DNA from: JAHRAW01 sp965212085
Lineage (GTDB): Bacteria > Pseudomonadota > Gammaproteobacteria > Arenicellales > Poriferihabitantaceae
Direction of reading: 5' to 3'
Assembly: GCA_965212085.1 (NCBI GenBank)
Contig: OZ243042.1
Coordinates: forward strand, 1 to 64,000
DNA: 64,000 nt
Shown here in pieces: positions 1 to 8,146 of this stretch; the first letter of the stretch is position 1; each line of letters starts with the position of its first letter. Both the position numbers and the translations under genes were made by a program. Below the pieces are notes generated by a model, which worked only from the letters and a program-made list of their open reading frames with translations, did no database searches and was not told the DNA's origin.

Positions 1-522
1 GAATCCACCGCCGATGACGGCTTGATCATAGACGAACAGGTGTACCTCGAAATCGTCCGCCCCGGCAGCGGCCAACCGCTGGCCGACGGCGAAGTCGGCG
101 AAGTCGTGGTCACCGCCCTGAACCCCGACTACCCCCTAATCCGCTTCGCCACCGGCGACCTGTCGGCGATCAAAAAAGGAACCGGCAAATGCGGCCGCAC
201 CAACCGGCGCATCAAAGGCTGGATGGGCCGCGCCGACCAAACCGCCAAGGTGCGGGGAATGTTTATTCACCCGTCGCAAATCCATCAAGTCCTGGAACGC
301 CACAACGAAATCCAACGCGCGCGGCTGGTAGTTGACTGGATCGGCGAACGCGATCAAATGACCCTCAAATGCGAAACCCCCTCCCCCGCCCCGGCACTGG
401 CGGCGGCGGTTGCCAACAGCATCCGCGACTTGTGCAAAGTACGCGGCGAAGTTGAACTGGTGAAACCCGGCAGTTTGCCCAATGACGGGGTTGTTATTGA
501 GGATGTGCGGGCGTATGAGTAG
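1..522 (+). CDS. Phenylacetate-CoA ligase-like acyl-CoA synthetase, C-terminal part (5' end outside window)
   Basis: The frame is open from base 1 and ends at TAG, so only the last 173 codons are present. The visible part is the end of the AMP-binding core (LIRFATGDLSAI, the conserved Arg/Asp hinge region) followed by the small C-terminal lid domain of the phenylacetate-CoA ligase type, marked by KVRGMFIHPSQI. Family members adenylate a carboxylic acid with ATP and transfer it to CoA in the cytosol. The substrate cannot be read from this fragment: phenylacetate is the textbook one, but many homologues sit beside branched-chain amino-acid or aromatic-acid genes. It converges on the DUF2889 gene, with a hairpin repeat between the two 3' ends. 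The family call is firm; the substrate is unknown. Confidence 0.82.
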   Translation, partial: ESTADDGLIIDEQVYLEIVRPGSGQPLADGEVGEVVVTALNPDYPLIRFATGDLSAIKKGTGKCGRTNRRIKGWMGRADQTAKVRGMFIHPSQIHQVLERHNEIQRARLVVDWIGERDQMTLKCETPSPAPALAAAVANSIRDLCKVRGEVELVKPGSLPNDGVVIEDVRAYE

Positions 523-552
523 TCGCCGTTTGGGAATAACACCCACGCCGTC

Positions 553-683
553 ATTCCCGAACGATAGAAAAATAAGGAGCGTTAGCGACTATATTTTTCA
601 TCGTATCGGGAATCCAGGAATTGAACCGGCGGTGAATCGCGTGAAACTGGATTCCCGAGTACGCAAGTGTCCGTAAGCCGCTA
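553..683 (-). repeat. Dispersed hairpin repeat, elements A and half of B, inverted orientation
   Basis: Bases 553-613 form an imperfect palindrome (arms ATTCCCGA... and ...TCGGGAAT with an AT-rich inner stem). Bases 651-683 are one arm of a second palindrome (ATTCCCGAG, then ACGGACAC in complement). The same pair, in the opposite orientation, occurs at 6619-6842 and in the tandem array at 23.4-24.7 kb. It lies between two convergent genes, where a stem-loop could also end transcription from both sides. I see no other content between 523 and 688. Confidence 0.8.
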
Positions 684-688
684 ACATT

Positions 689-1243
689 TCACTTATCCCC
701 ACCCGTATAAAACTCCGGCCATTCCAGCCTGACGACGGGGCTGTCGCTGGCCAGGGAATAGCATTGGTCAATGATGCGCGGGCGTTTGCGGTTGGGGCGG
801 GTGTCGGCGCGTTTTTCCAGGGCGATGTGCATGGTTTGGTAGGCGGTGGTGGATAGCGGGCCGAGTAGTTCGAACAGGTGGGTGCAGCTTTCGCGGCGGC
901 CGATTCGTTCGCGGGCCTGGCGTAGCCAGCCGCTTTTGATTTGCAGGCCTTCGAGGTTTTTCATCACCGCCCGCGCGCCCGGGCACATGCTGAACGGCGC
1001 GTATTCCATTCCGGCGTGGACTTCGATGATGTTCATTTCGAGGTCGAGGGTTAGTCTCAGCAGCATCAAATGCACGGGTTCGCCGGCCTTGACCTGGCCG
1101 CGGTCGCGGTTGTGGTATGCGTAGGTTTTGGTGTCGGTCATGCGCGCTTCGATGTCCCACAGGCCGTCTTCCCGTTGGAAGCCTTCGCAGCTGATGCTGC
1201 GCTGGTGCAGTTTTTTTCGGGGGGCGGGCGGGGGCAGTGGCAT
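689..1243 (-). CDS. DUF2889 family protein
   Basis: A 184-residue cytosolic protein. It has the DUF2889 look: a central region with C-P-G-A (MCPGARAVMKNLEGLQIKSG) and a Cys/His-containing segment (RRESCTHLFELLGPLSTTAYQT). The reaction is not known for the family; members are often found next to aromatic or CoA-thioester catabolic genes. The ATG is preceded by GAGGAAAAC, and the start lies only 14 bases beyond the stop of the HMG-CoA lyase gene, so it is probably the last gene of the mccB-mccA-lyase operon. A role in acyl-CoA metabolism is inference from position only. Confidence 0.72.
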   Translation of the reverse strand: MPLPPPAPRKKLHQRSISCEGFQREDGLWDIEARMTDTKTYAYHNRDRGQVKAGEPVHLMLLRLTLDLEMNIIEVHAGMEYAPFSMCPGARAVMKNLEGLQIKSGWLRQARERIGRRESCTHLFELLGPLSTTAYQTMHIALEKRADTRPNRKRPRIIDQCYSLASDSPVVRLEWPEFYTGGDK

Positions 1244-1257
1244 GGCGATTGTTTTCC

Positions 1258-2166
1258 TCAGTATTTGCGTTGGGATAAAGCGGCGGCGGCTTTGGAGTTG
1301 TTGCGGCGGCCAAGCTGTTGGCAGATATAATCCCCCGCCGGCAACAATTTGTCCAGCGCAACGCCGCTGTCAATGCCCATTCCGTTGAGCATGTACACCA
1401 CGTCCTCGGTGGCGACGTTGCCGGACGCGCCTTTGGCGTAGGGGCATCCGCCGAGGCCGGCGATGGCGCTGTCCACCACGCGCACGCCCAGTTGCAACAC
1501 GCCGTGCAGGTTGGCCAGGGCCTGGCCGTAGGTGTCGTGGAAGTGGGCGGCCAGTTGCGCCACCGGGATGTCTTGCGCGACGCGTTCGATCATCGCTTGC
1601 GCTTTGCCCGGCGTGCCGGTGCCGATGGTGTCGCCCAGCGAGATTTCATAGCAGCCGAGGTCGTGCAGCAAACCCGACACCCGCGCTACTTCGCCGAGGG
1701 GCACTTCCCCTTGGTACGGGCAGCCGAGCACGCAGGATACATAGCCCCGGACCTTGATGCCGGCGGCCAGCGCGCGTTCCACAACGCCGGCGAACCGCTC
1801 GATGCTTTCATCAACGCCGCAGTTGATGTTGTTGCGGCTGAAGGTTTCCGAGGCGGCGGCGAACACCGCGATTTCGGTGGCGCCCGCCTGCATGGCGTCT
1901 TCCAGCCCCCGCAGGTTGGGCACCAGCACCGGATAACGAACGCCGCTACCGTTGATTCGGCGGATGGATTTCAGCACTGCGCCGCTGTGCGCCATCTGCG
2001 GAATCCACTTCGCCGAAGTAAAACTGCCGGCTTCGATGAACCGCAAACCCGCTTCGCCGAGCAGCCGGATCAACTCGACCCGCGTCTCCACCGGCAGCGT
2101 GCGCGCTTCGTTTTGCAACCCGTCCCGCGGCCCGACCTCAACGATGGTGACCTGTTGCGGCAGCAT
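1258..2166 (-). CDS. mvaB: Hydroxymethylglutaryl-CoA lyase
   Basis: Cleaves HMG-CoA to acetyl-CoA and acetoacetate, the last step of leucine degradation. The 302-residue protein has the HMGL-like TIM-barrel signature: VEVGPRDGLQNE at residues 8-19 (metal and substrate binding), GYVSCVLGCPY, HFHDTYGQALAN (metal His pair) and the active-site loop GLGGCPYAKGASGN with its catalytic Cys. I chose the ATG at 2166 because the longer frame upstream is Arg-rich shadow sequence inside the carboxylase gene. The ATG overlaps the carboxylase stop by one base (TGATG), which implies translational coupling. Length and motifs match the family, so confidence is high. Confidence 0.95.
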   Translation of the reverse strand: MLPQQVTIVEVGPRDGLQNEARTLPVETRVELIRLLGEAGLRFIEAGSFTSAKWIPQMAHSGAVLKSIRRINGSGVRYPVLVPNLRGLEDAMQAGATEIAVFAAASETFSRNNINCGVDESIERFAGVVERALAAGIKVRGYVSCVLGCPYQGEVPLGEVARVSGLLHDLGCYEISLGDTIGTGTPGKAQAMIERVAQDIPVAQLAAHFHDTYGQALANLHGVLQLGVRVVDSAIAGLGGCPYAKGASGNVATEDVVYMLNGMGIDSGVALDKLLPAGDYICQQLGRRNNSKAAAALSQRKY

Positions 2167-4199
2167 CAACCTTCGGCCTCCAGTATGAGCAACTGATCCC
2201 CTTCGCGCACCTGATCGCCCTGCCGGAAAAAAAATTTTGTGACCCGGCCATCGTGGGGGGCGCGGATGGTGTGTTCCATTTTCATCGCCTCCAGCGTCAA
2301 CAACGGCGCGCCGCGCTTGACCCGCTGGTTTTTCTTTACCGCAACCGCAACGACGGCGCCCGGCATCGGCGCGCTTAGCCCGGCAGCTTCGGCGTCTTCG
2401 GCGTCTTCGGCGGCGTGATTCATCTTCCCGCCGGCCTTGTCGGCCACCGTCAACGCCCAACGGCGTCCGCCGATGTTGATGTGGATGGTGTCCGCGACCT
2501 GGTCAACGGAGACGGTTTGCGCTCGTTCACCGTATTGAAAACGGAACCGTCCGCCGTCCAGCGGAGTCAGCGCAACGGGCAGGTGTTCGTCATTGAGGAA
2601 CGCGAACGGTTGTTCCTGTTCAAAGCGGATGGCGTATTCCAGTTCGCCGGACCCAACGGCAAAAGCGCAAGTCGCGTTAACGGGCAGGTTGAGTTGCCAC
2701 GGCATCGCCGGCTGCCACGGCGAGAACGGATCGCCGTCGGCGTTGGGATATGGATCCCCGCCGCTTGCGACCCGCTGATGTTCAAACAAGGTGGCAATGG
2801 CAAGATACATTTCCGGCGGGCCTTCGACAGCGCCCCGGTCGGCGAACAACGCCGCGCGGTTTCGTTCGATCAATGCGGTGTCCAGCACCGGCGTGATGAA
2901 ATCGCTCAGCCCGGTCAAGCCGTGCAGAAAATCGAGGTTGGTGGTAACGCCGGCGATGTCGAATCCGGCCAGCGCATCACGCAGCCGTTTGCGCGCCGTT
3001 TCCCGATCCGCGCCCCACGCGATGAGTTTGGCGATCAGCGGATCATAGTGCGGCGAAATCGAATCGCCCCGCCCGACCCCGGAATCAATCCTTATTTGGC
3101 CGTGTTCGTGTTCAGGTGGATGCCGGTACACCGCCAGCGTGCCGGTGGCGGGCAAAAAATCGTTGTCGGGATTTTCCGCGTAGATCCGCGCTTCCATGGC
3201 GTGGCCGTTGATGCGCAGATCCGGTTGCCGGCACGGCAGCGGCTGACCGGCGGCCACGCGCAGCTGCCATTCCACCAGATCCTGCCCGGTGATCATCTCC
3301 GTGACCGGGTGTTCCACCTGCAAGCGGGTGTTCATTTCCATAAAATAAAACTTCCCGTCCGCGTCCAGCAAAAACTCCACCGTGCCGGCGCCGATATAGC
3401 CGATGGCCGTGGCCGCGTTGACGGCGGCGGCGCCCATTTTTTCACGCAACCCGGCGCCGATGCCGGGAGCCGGCGCTTCTTCAATGACCTTTTGGTGGCG
3501 GCGTTGGATGGAGCAATCGCGCTCAAACAGGTGAATGGTGTGGCCGTGTTGATCGGCAAAAACCTGCACTTCAACGTGGCGGGCGGCTGGCAGGTATTTT
3601 TCCACTAGCACCCGTTCATCGGCGAACGCCGCCGCGGCCTCGCGCTTTACCGACGCCAGCGCTTCCGCGAACGCATCGGCGCGCACCACCACGCGCATGC
3701 CCTTGCCGCCGCCGCCGGCCACCGCCTTGATGAGCAGCGGATAATCGGTTCGGTCCGCCGCCGCCCGCAAAGTTTTTGCGTCCTGATCTTCGCCTTGATA
3801 ACCCGCCACCACCGGAACCCCGGCTTTGGCCATGATTTCCTTGGCGCGGCTTTTGCATCCCATGGCGCGGATGGCGTCCGGCGGCGGGCCGATGAAGGTC
3901 AGGTTCGCGTCCGCGCAGGCTTCGGCGAACGCCGGGTTTTCGGACAGGAATCCGTAGCCCGGATGCACCGCTTCGGCGCCGGTTTTGAGCGCGGCGTCAA
4001 TGATTCGCGGCGCGCACAAATAACTTTCCGCAGCCGCCGCCGGGCCGATGAAAACGGCTTCGTCACATTCCCGGACGTGCCGGGCCTCGCGATCCGCCTC
4101 GGAATACACCGCCACGGTCTTGACGGATATGCGCCTTGCGGTGCGGGCGATGCGGCGGGCGATTTCGCCGCGGTTGGCGATGAGTATTTTGTCGAACAT
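2166..4199 (-). CDS. mccA: Methylcrotonyl-CoA carboxylase, biotin-carrying alpha subunit
   Basis: Catalyses ATP-dependent carboxylation of biotin and carries it to the beta subunit; together they convert 3-methylcrotonyl-CoA to 3-methylglutaconyl-CoA in leucine breakdown. In order: biotin carboxylase N-domain (KILIANRGEIA from residue 4), ATP-grasp with the glycine loop AVAGGGGKGM, the EMNTRLQVEHPVTE signature, biotin carboxylase C-domain, a linker region, and a biotinyl domain with EAMKM, where the biotin Lys is residue 640 of 677. A short acidic EDAEDAE repeat sits in the linker just before the biotinyl domain. The ATG has a GGGAG upstream and follows mccB by 17 bases. Biotin carboxylases for propionyl- or geranyl-CoA look alike; the HMG-CoA lyase neighbour favours methylcrotonyl-CoA. 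Confidence 0.92.
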   Translation of the reverse strand: MFDKILIANRGEIARRIARTARRISVKTVAVYSEADREARHVRECDEAVFIGPAAAAESYLCAPRIIDAALKTGAEAVHPGYGFLSENPAFAEACADANLTFIGPPPDAIRAMGCKSRAKEIMAKAGVPVVAGYQGEDQDAKTLRAAADRTDYPLLIKAVAGGGGKGMRVVVRADAFAEALASVKREAAAAFADERVLVEKYLPAARHVEVQVFADQHGHTIHLFERDCSIQRRHQKVIEEAPAPGIGAGLREKMGAAAVNAATAIGYIGAGTVEFLLDADGKFYFMEMNTRLQVEHPVTEMITGQDLVEWQLRVAAGQPLPCRQPDLRINGHAMEARIYAENPDNDFLPATGTLAVYRHPPEHEHGQIRIDSGVGRGDSISPHYDPLIAKLIAWGADRETARKRLRDALAGFDIAGVTTNLDFLHGLTGLSDFITPVLDTALIERNRAALFADRGAVEGPPEMYLAIATLFEHQRVASGGDPYPNADGDPFSPWQPAMPWQLNLPVNATCAFAVGSGELEYAIRFEQEQPFAFLNDEHLPVALTPLDGGRFRFQYGERAQTVSVDQVADTIHINIGGRRWALTVADKAGGKMNHAAEDAEDAEAAGLSAPMPGAVVAVAVKKNQRVKRGAPLLTLEAMKMEHTIRAPHDGRVTKFFFRQGDQVREGDQLLILEAEG

Positions 4200-4216
4200 G
4201 ATTCCGGCTCCCGCAA

Positions 4217-5821
4217 CTACATCCGAAACACGCCGAACCGCGTCTGTTCAATGGCGGCGTTGAGAGACGCGGATATGCCCAGCGCCAGCACCTTGCGGGT
4301 GTCCGCCGGATCGATCACGCCGTCGTCCCACAGCCGCGCGCTGGCGTAGTACGGGTTGCCCTGATGCTCGTACTGGTCGCGGATTTTTTCGCCGAAGGCG
4401 TTTTTTTTCTTTTCACTCCACGACTCGCCCGCGGCCATGGAATCCGACTTGATGCGCGTCAGCACGCCGGCGGCCTGTTCGCCGCCCATCACCGAGATGC
4501 GCGCGTTGGGCCACATCCACAAAAAGCGGCCGCCGTAAGCGCGCCCGCACATGGCGTAATTTCCCGCGCCGAAACTGCCGCCCACCACCACGGTGAACTT
4601 CGGCACTTTGGCGCAGGCCACCGCCGTTACCATCTTGGCGCCGTCTTTGGCGATGCCCCCGGCTTCGGCTTTTTGGCCGACCATGAAGCCGGTGATGTTT
4701 TGCAGAAACACCAGCGGCACGCCGCGCTGGGCGCACAGTTCGATGAAGTGCGCGCCCTTCAATGCGGATTCGGAAAACAGGATGCCGTTGTTGGCGACGA
4801 TGCCGACCGGGTAGCCGTGCAAGCGGGCAAAGCCGCATACCAGGGTGGCGCCGTACAATGCCTTGAACGAATCGAACTCGCTGCCGTCCACGAGGCGGGC
4901 GATGAGTTGATGCATATCAAACGGTTTGCGCGGGTCCGCCGGAACGATGCCCCGCAACTCCCCGGCGGGATAGAGCGGCGCCACCGGGCGCTTCAGTTTC
5001 AGTTGAGTTTTTTTGCGGCGGTTGAGGTTGGCGACCACGCGCCGGGCGATGCCGAGGGCGTGGGCGTCGTTTTCGGCGTAGTGGTCGGTAACGCCCGAAG
5101 TGCGCGAATGCAGGTCGGCGCCGCCCAGTTCCTCGGCGCTCACCTGCTCGCCGGTGGCCGCCGCCACCAGCGGCGGGCCGGCGAGAAAGATGGTGCCCTG
5201 GTTGCGCACGATGATGCTCTCGTCCGACATCGCCGGAACGTACGCGCCGCCGGCGGTGCACGAACCCATCACCACGGCGACCTGCGAGACGCCGGCGGCG
5301 GACAGGTTGGCCTGGTTGTAAAAAATCCGCCCGAAGTGTTCGCGGTCGGGAAAGACCTCATCCTGGCGCGGCAAAAACGCGCCGCCGGAATCCACCAGAT
5401 AGATGCACGGCAAGCAGTTCTGCGCGGCGATTTCCTGGGCGCGCAAATGTTTTTTCACGGTGAGCGGATAGTAGGCCCCGCCCTTGACCGTGGCGTCATT
5501 GGCGATGACCACACACTCCACCCCGGCAACCCGCCCGACCCCGCTAATCAACCCGGCGGCGGGAACCTCGTCGTCGTACACGCCGAACGCCGCCAGTTGC
5601 GACAACTCCAAAAACGGCGTCGCCGGATCCAGCAGTCGGCGGATGCGTTCACGGGGCAGGAGTTTGCCTCGGTCAAGGTGCTTCTTGCGCGCGCGTTCGC
5701 CGCCGCCGAGGGCGATGGCGGCAACCCGCTCGCGCAAGTCGTTGCACAGTTGCTCCATTTGTTGACGATTCGTGATGAAGGAATCGTCGTTTGGGTTTAG
5801 GGTGTTTTTTATGATGGGCAT
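4217..5821 (-). CDS. mccB: Methylcrotonyl-CoA carboxylase, carboxyltransferase beta subunit
   Basis: Transfers the carboxyl group from biotin to 3-methylcrotonyl-CoA; works as an alpha/beta complex with the next gene. The 534 residues are a crotonase-fold carboxyltransferase: ARKKHLDRGKLLPRERI near the N-terminus, LVDSGGAFLPRQ, GSCTAGGAYVPAMSDE (oxyanion glycine pair), LQNITGFMVG and GGSFGAGNYAMCGRAY in the second half. The length is typical for MCC beta. The start is ATG with a purine-rich AGAGA upstream. It is the first gene of a four-gene unit. I found no clear -35/-10 pair in the short upstream gap. Confidence 0.93.
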   Translation of the reverse strand: MPIIKNTLNPNDDSFITNRQQMEQLCNDLRERVAAIALGGGERARKKHLDRGKLLPRERIRRLLDPATPFLELSQLAAFGVYDDEVPAAGLISGVGRVAGVECVVIANDATVKGGAYYPLTVKKHLRAQEIAAQNCLPCIYLVDSGGAFLPRQDEVFPDREHFGRIFYNQANLSAAGVSQVAVVMGSCTAGGAYVPAMSDESIIVRNQGTIFLAGPPLVAAATGEQVSAEELGGADLHSRTSGVTDHYAENDAHALGIARRVVANLNRRKKTQLKLKRPVAPLYPAGELRGIVPADPRKPFDMHQLIARLVDGSEFDSFKALYGATLVCGFARLHGYPVGIVANNGILFSESALKGAHFIELCAQRGVPLVFLQNITGFMVGQKAEAGGIAKDGAKMVTAVACAKVPKFTVVVGGSFGAGNYAMCGRAYGGRFLWMWPNARISVMGGEQAAGVLTRIKSDSMAAGESWSEKKKNAFGEKIRDQYEHQGNPYYASARLWDDGVIDPADTRKVLALGISASLNAAIEQTRFGVFRM

Positions 5822-5838
5822 TGCATTCGATCTCTGCT

Positions 5839-5867
5839 GTGATTCCTGCCAAGGCGGAAATCCAGTA
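5839..5867. repeat. Degenerate ATTCC...GGAAT-type small palindrome
   Basis: The short gap upstream of mccB contains an imperfect inverted repeat, GATTCCTGCC and GGCGGAAATC, around a 2-base loop. It resembles the small ATTCCCGC...GCGGGAAT elements seen at 23.25 kb and in the tandem array, and looks like a decayed copy. Confidence 0.5.
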
Positions 5868-5898
5868 AGAACTCAACAGTACAAGACATTGACATTAT

Positions 5899-6564
5899 TC
5901 ACGAATATATTTTGTTAACTATCTTCATGAATTGCCAAAACAATTCTTCGGTCTTTATAGGTGCCTGAGGATGAGGAGCAGACACTACATATTTATTGGC
6001 ACTCGTTTCATACCACCAGAAATGCGGAATTTCCTTTTTCTTTTTCCATTCCTTGTCATTATCCTCACGCACTACACCCTTAAATAATTCGCCGGTATGT
6101 CCACCACCGCAGATTGTTATATCAGCATCATAAAGCGCATATTGTTTTCGAATAAATTTACTGTCTTTTTTTGTAGCGTCCACTAACTCTTGGTATTTTG
6201 TGCGCCCCCCTCCTGGTTCTTTTTTTAAGTTCATAGCACAAATATTTTTTAATTCTTCCGTTCTAAATTCAATATCCACATACGGGAAATTTTTCCATCT
6301 TTGGAACGATTTCCGGTTTCTTATTCCATATGCCCATCTGGCGACATTGTTCCATGTCGTACCTCCCTTATCTGCTCCTTTCCATAAATAGTCTCGAAGA
6401 TCCCAACCTTCGCTACCGGGGTCATTCACTTCTTTAAGAATAAAGACTATTTTTGGATCTGAATTCAGATAATCCTTTTCTGATACGACACCATCTGGAG
6501 CAAAGCCGGTTCGGCCTGCTTTCCATTTACGGAACAATTCAGTTTCTTGCTCGTATATGTTCAT
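5899..6564 (-). CDS. AT-rich gene for a 221-residue protein of unknown function
   Basis: I do not recognise this protein. It is soluble, with no signal peptide or membrane segment, and rich in Lys, Trp and aromatic residues. Visible conserved-looking pieces are IVFILKEVNDPG near residue 40, NNVARWAYG, ICGGGHTGELFKG near residue 150 and a late SAPHPQAP. The two outer pieces faintly recall the start and the HP motif of uracil-DNA-glycosylase-like folds, but this is only an impression. The ATG is preceded by GAGGTAG at good spacing, so it is very likely a real gene. Its base composition is clearly more AT-rich than the carboxylase and thiolase genes on either side, which suggests later acquisition. 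It lies on the same strand as those neighbours. Confidence 0.75.
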   Translation of the reverse strand: MNIYEQETELFRKWKAGRTGFAPDGVVSEKDYLNSDPKIVFILKEVNDPGSEGWDLRDYLWKGADKGGTTWNNVARWAYGIRNRKSFQRWKNFPYVDIEFRTEELKNICAMNLKKEPGGGRTKYQELVDATKKDSKFIRKQYALYDADITICGGGHTGELFKGVVREDNDKEWKKKKEIPHFWWYETSANKYVVSAPHPQAPIKTEELFWQFMKIVNKIYS

Positions 6565-6618
6565 TTTGGTTACTACCTCAATAATGTTAGCGGCTTACAC
6601 CGCCGGTTTAACTACTGG

Positions 6619-6842
6619 ATTCCCGAATAGCGATGAAAAATATGGTCGCTAACGCTCCCTATTTTTCTATCGTTCGGGAATGACGACGGCGGTAGATTAT
6701 AGATGTTCGGGAATGACGGCGAGGAAGATTTGCTCTTTCGCGGGTATGACACCGAGAGAGTAGCAACAACTCCGCCGTCATTCCCGAGCGTTAGTGTCCG
6801 TTGCCGCGCAAGCGGCTTACGGACACTTGCGTACTCGGGAAT
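6619..6842 (+). repeat. Dispersed hairpin repeat (elements A, C and B in order)
   Basis: Element A is a palindrome at 6619-6681 (outer arms ATTCCCGAA/TTCGGGAAT, inner arms AAAAATA/TATTTTT). Element B at 6780-6842 is a perfect nested hairpin: ATTCCCGAG/CTCGGGAAT, then GTGTCCGT/ACGGACAC, then CCGC-gcaa-GCGG. Between them is a short piece with TTTCGCGGGTATGAC. This is the same order as one unit of the 23.4-24.7 kb tandem array, so it is probably a single-copy insertion of that unit. It fills most of the gap between 6565 and 6892; I see no gene in that gap. Confidence 0.85.
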
Positions 6843-6892
6843 CCAGTGCGATTTGTTCGCGGAGATTGCTTTTCATAATCGCCCCGCACCCA

Positions 6893-8092
6893 CTACACCA
6901 CCTCAACCCCCACAGCCACCGCCTCCCCCCCGCCGATACACAGCGAAGCCACCCCGCGCTTCCCCTCATACCGCCGCAACGCCGACAACAAAGTCGCCAC
7001 CAGCCGTGCGCCGGAGGCGCCGACCGGATGTCCCAAAGCGCAGGCGCCGCCGTGCACGTTGACCTTGTCGTGGGGCAACTTGAATTCCTTCATCGCCGCC
7101 ATGGTCACAACCGCGAACGCTTCGTTGATCTCGTATAAATCAACGTCGCCGGCGTTCCAGCCAACGCGCTCCAGCAAGCCGCCGATGGCACCCAGCGGCG
7201 CGGTGGTGAACCACGCCGGGTCCTGGGCGTGGGAGGCGTGGCCGGCGATGCGCGCCAGTGGTGCGCAGCCACGGCGTTCGGCTTCGGACATCGGCATCAG
7301 CACCAACGCCGCGCCGCCGTCTGAGATGGAACTGGAATTGGCCGGGGTTACCGTGCCGTCCTTGCGGAACGCGGGTTTGAGGTGCGGGATTTTGGCGGGG
7401 TCGGCGAGGCCGGGTTGTTCGTCGTGGATTACTTTGTGCTCCACGCCGCGCCGGTCGGCGAATACCACCGGGGTTACTTCTTCATCAAACCACCCCTCGG
7501 CGATGGCGCGATTGGCGCGCGCCAGGGATTCCAGCGCGAAGGCGTCCTGGGCTTCGCGGCTGAAGTCGTACTTGCCGGCGCAGTCTTCGGCGAAGTCGCC
7601 CATCAGGCGGCCGTCGTAGTGGATGTCTTCGAGGCCGTCCAGGAACAAATGATCGCTGAGCCGGGCGTGGCCGAGGCGCAGGCCGCCGCGCGCGCCGGTA
7701 ATCAGATACGGCGCGTTGCTCATGCTCTCCATACCGCCGGCCACCATCACCGTGCCGCTCCCGGCGCGGATGGCGTCGTGGGCCAGCATCGCGGCCTTCA
7801 GGCCGGAGCCGCACATCTTGTTGATGGTGGTGGTGCCGGCGGACACCGGAACCCCGGCGCCCATCGCCGCCTGGCGCGCCGGGGCGTTGCCGAGGCCGGC
7901 GGGCAACACGCAGCCCATCACCACTTCGTCCACGCTTTCGCCGGGGACGCCGCAGCGTTGCAAGGCATCGCGGATGGCAACCGCGCCGAGTTGGGTTGCG
8001 GTTTGACTCTGCAACGCGCCGAGGAAACCGCCGATGGGCGTGCGGCTGGCGGCGACGATGACCACCGGGTCTTTGGGTTCGTTGTTTGACAT
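6893..8092 (-). CDS. Acetyl-CoA acetyltransferase (thiolase)
   Basis: Interconverts two acetyl-CoA and acetoacetyl-CoA; next to leucine-degradation genes it most likely disposes of the acetoacetate branch. The 399-residue sequence has all three thiolase motifs: the acyl-accepting Cys94 in NKMCGSGLKAAM, HGGACALGHPVGASGAR (catalytic His), and the second catalytic Cys385 in CIGGGEAV near the C-terminus. The ATG is at 8092, with AGGG about 10 bases upstream. It follows isovaleryl-CoA dehydrogenase by 37 bases, so the two are probably cotranscribed. A role in polyhydroxybutyrate synthesis is possible, but no phaB or phaC is visible here. Confidence 0.92.
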   Translation of the reverse strand: MSNNEPKDPVVIVAASRTPIGGFLGALQSQTATQLGAVAIRDALQRCGVPGESVDEVVMGCVLPAGLGNAPARQAAMGAGVPVSAGTTTINKMCGSGLKAAMLAHDAIRAGSGTVMVAGGMESMSNAPYLITGARGGLRLGHARLSDHLFLDGLEDIHYDGRLMGDFAEDCAGKYDFSREAQDAFALESLARANRAIAEGWFDEEVTPVVFADRRGVEHKVIHDEQPGLADPAKIPHLKPAFRKDGTVTPANSSSISDGGAALVLMPMSEAERRGCAPLARIAGHASHAQDPAWFTTAPLGAIGGLLERVGWNAGDVDLYEINEAFAVVTMAAMKEFKLPHDKVNVHGGACALGHPVGASGARLVATLLSALRRYEGKRGVASLCIGGGEAVAVGVEVV

Positions 8093-8099
8093 TGAAAAA

Positions 8100-8146
8100 T
8101 ACCCTGTGAAGTTTTGTTAGGAAGTTTTGTTAGGAAGTTTCGTTAA
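8100..8146 (-). repeat. 13-bp tandem repeat spanning the ivd stop codon
   Basis: On the minus strand AAACTTCCTAACA occurs twice head to tail, with a truncated third copy. The first copy contains the TAA stop of the dehydrogenase gene. The repeat lies in the 37-base spacer before the thiolase start. It looks like a slippage product rather than a site. Confidence 0.7.

Noticed and set aside
2167..2460. N-terminal extension of HMG-CoA lyase
   Set aside because: Arg-rich shadow of mccA. The ATG coupled to the mccA stop gives the normal family length.
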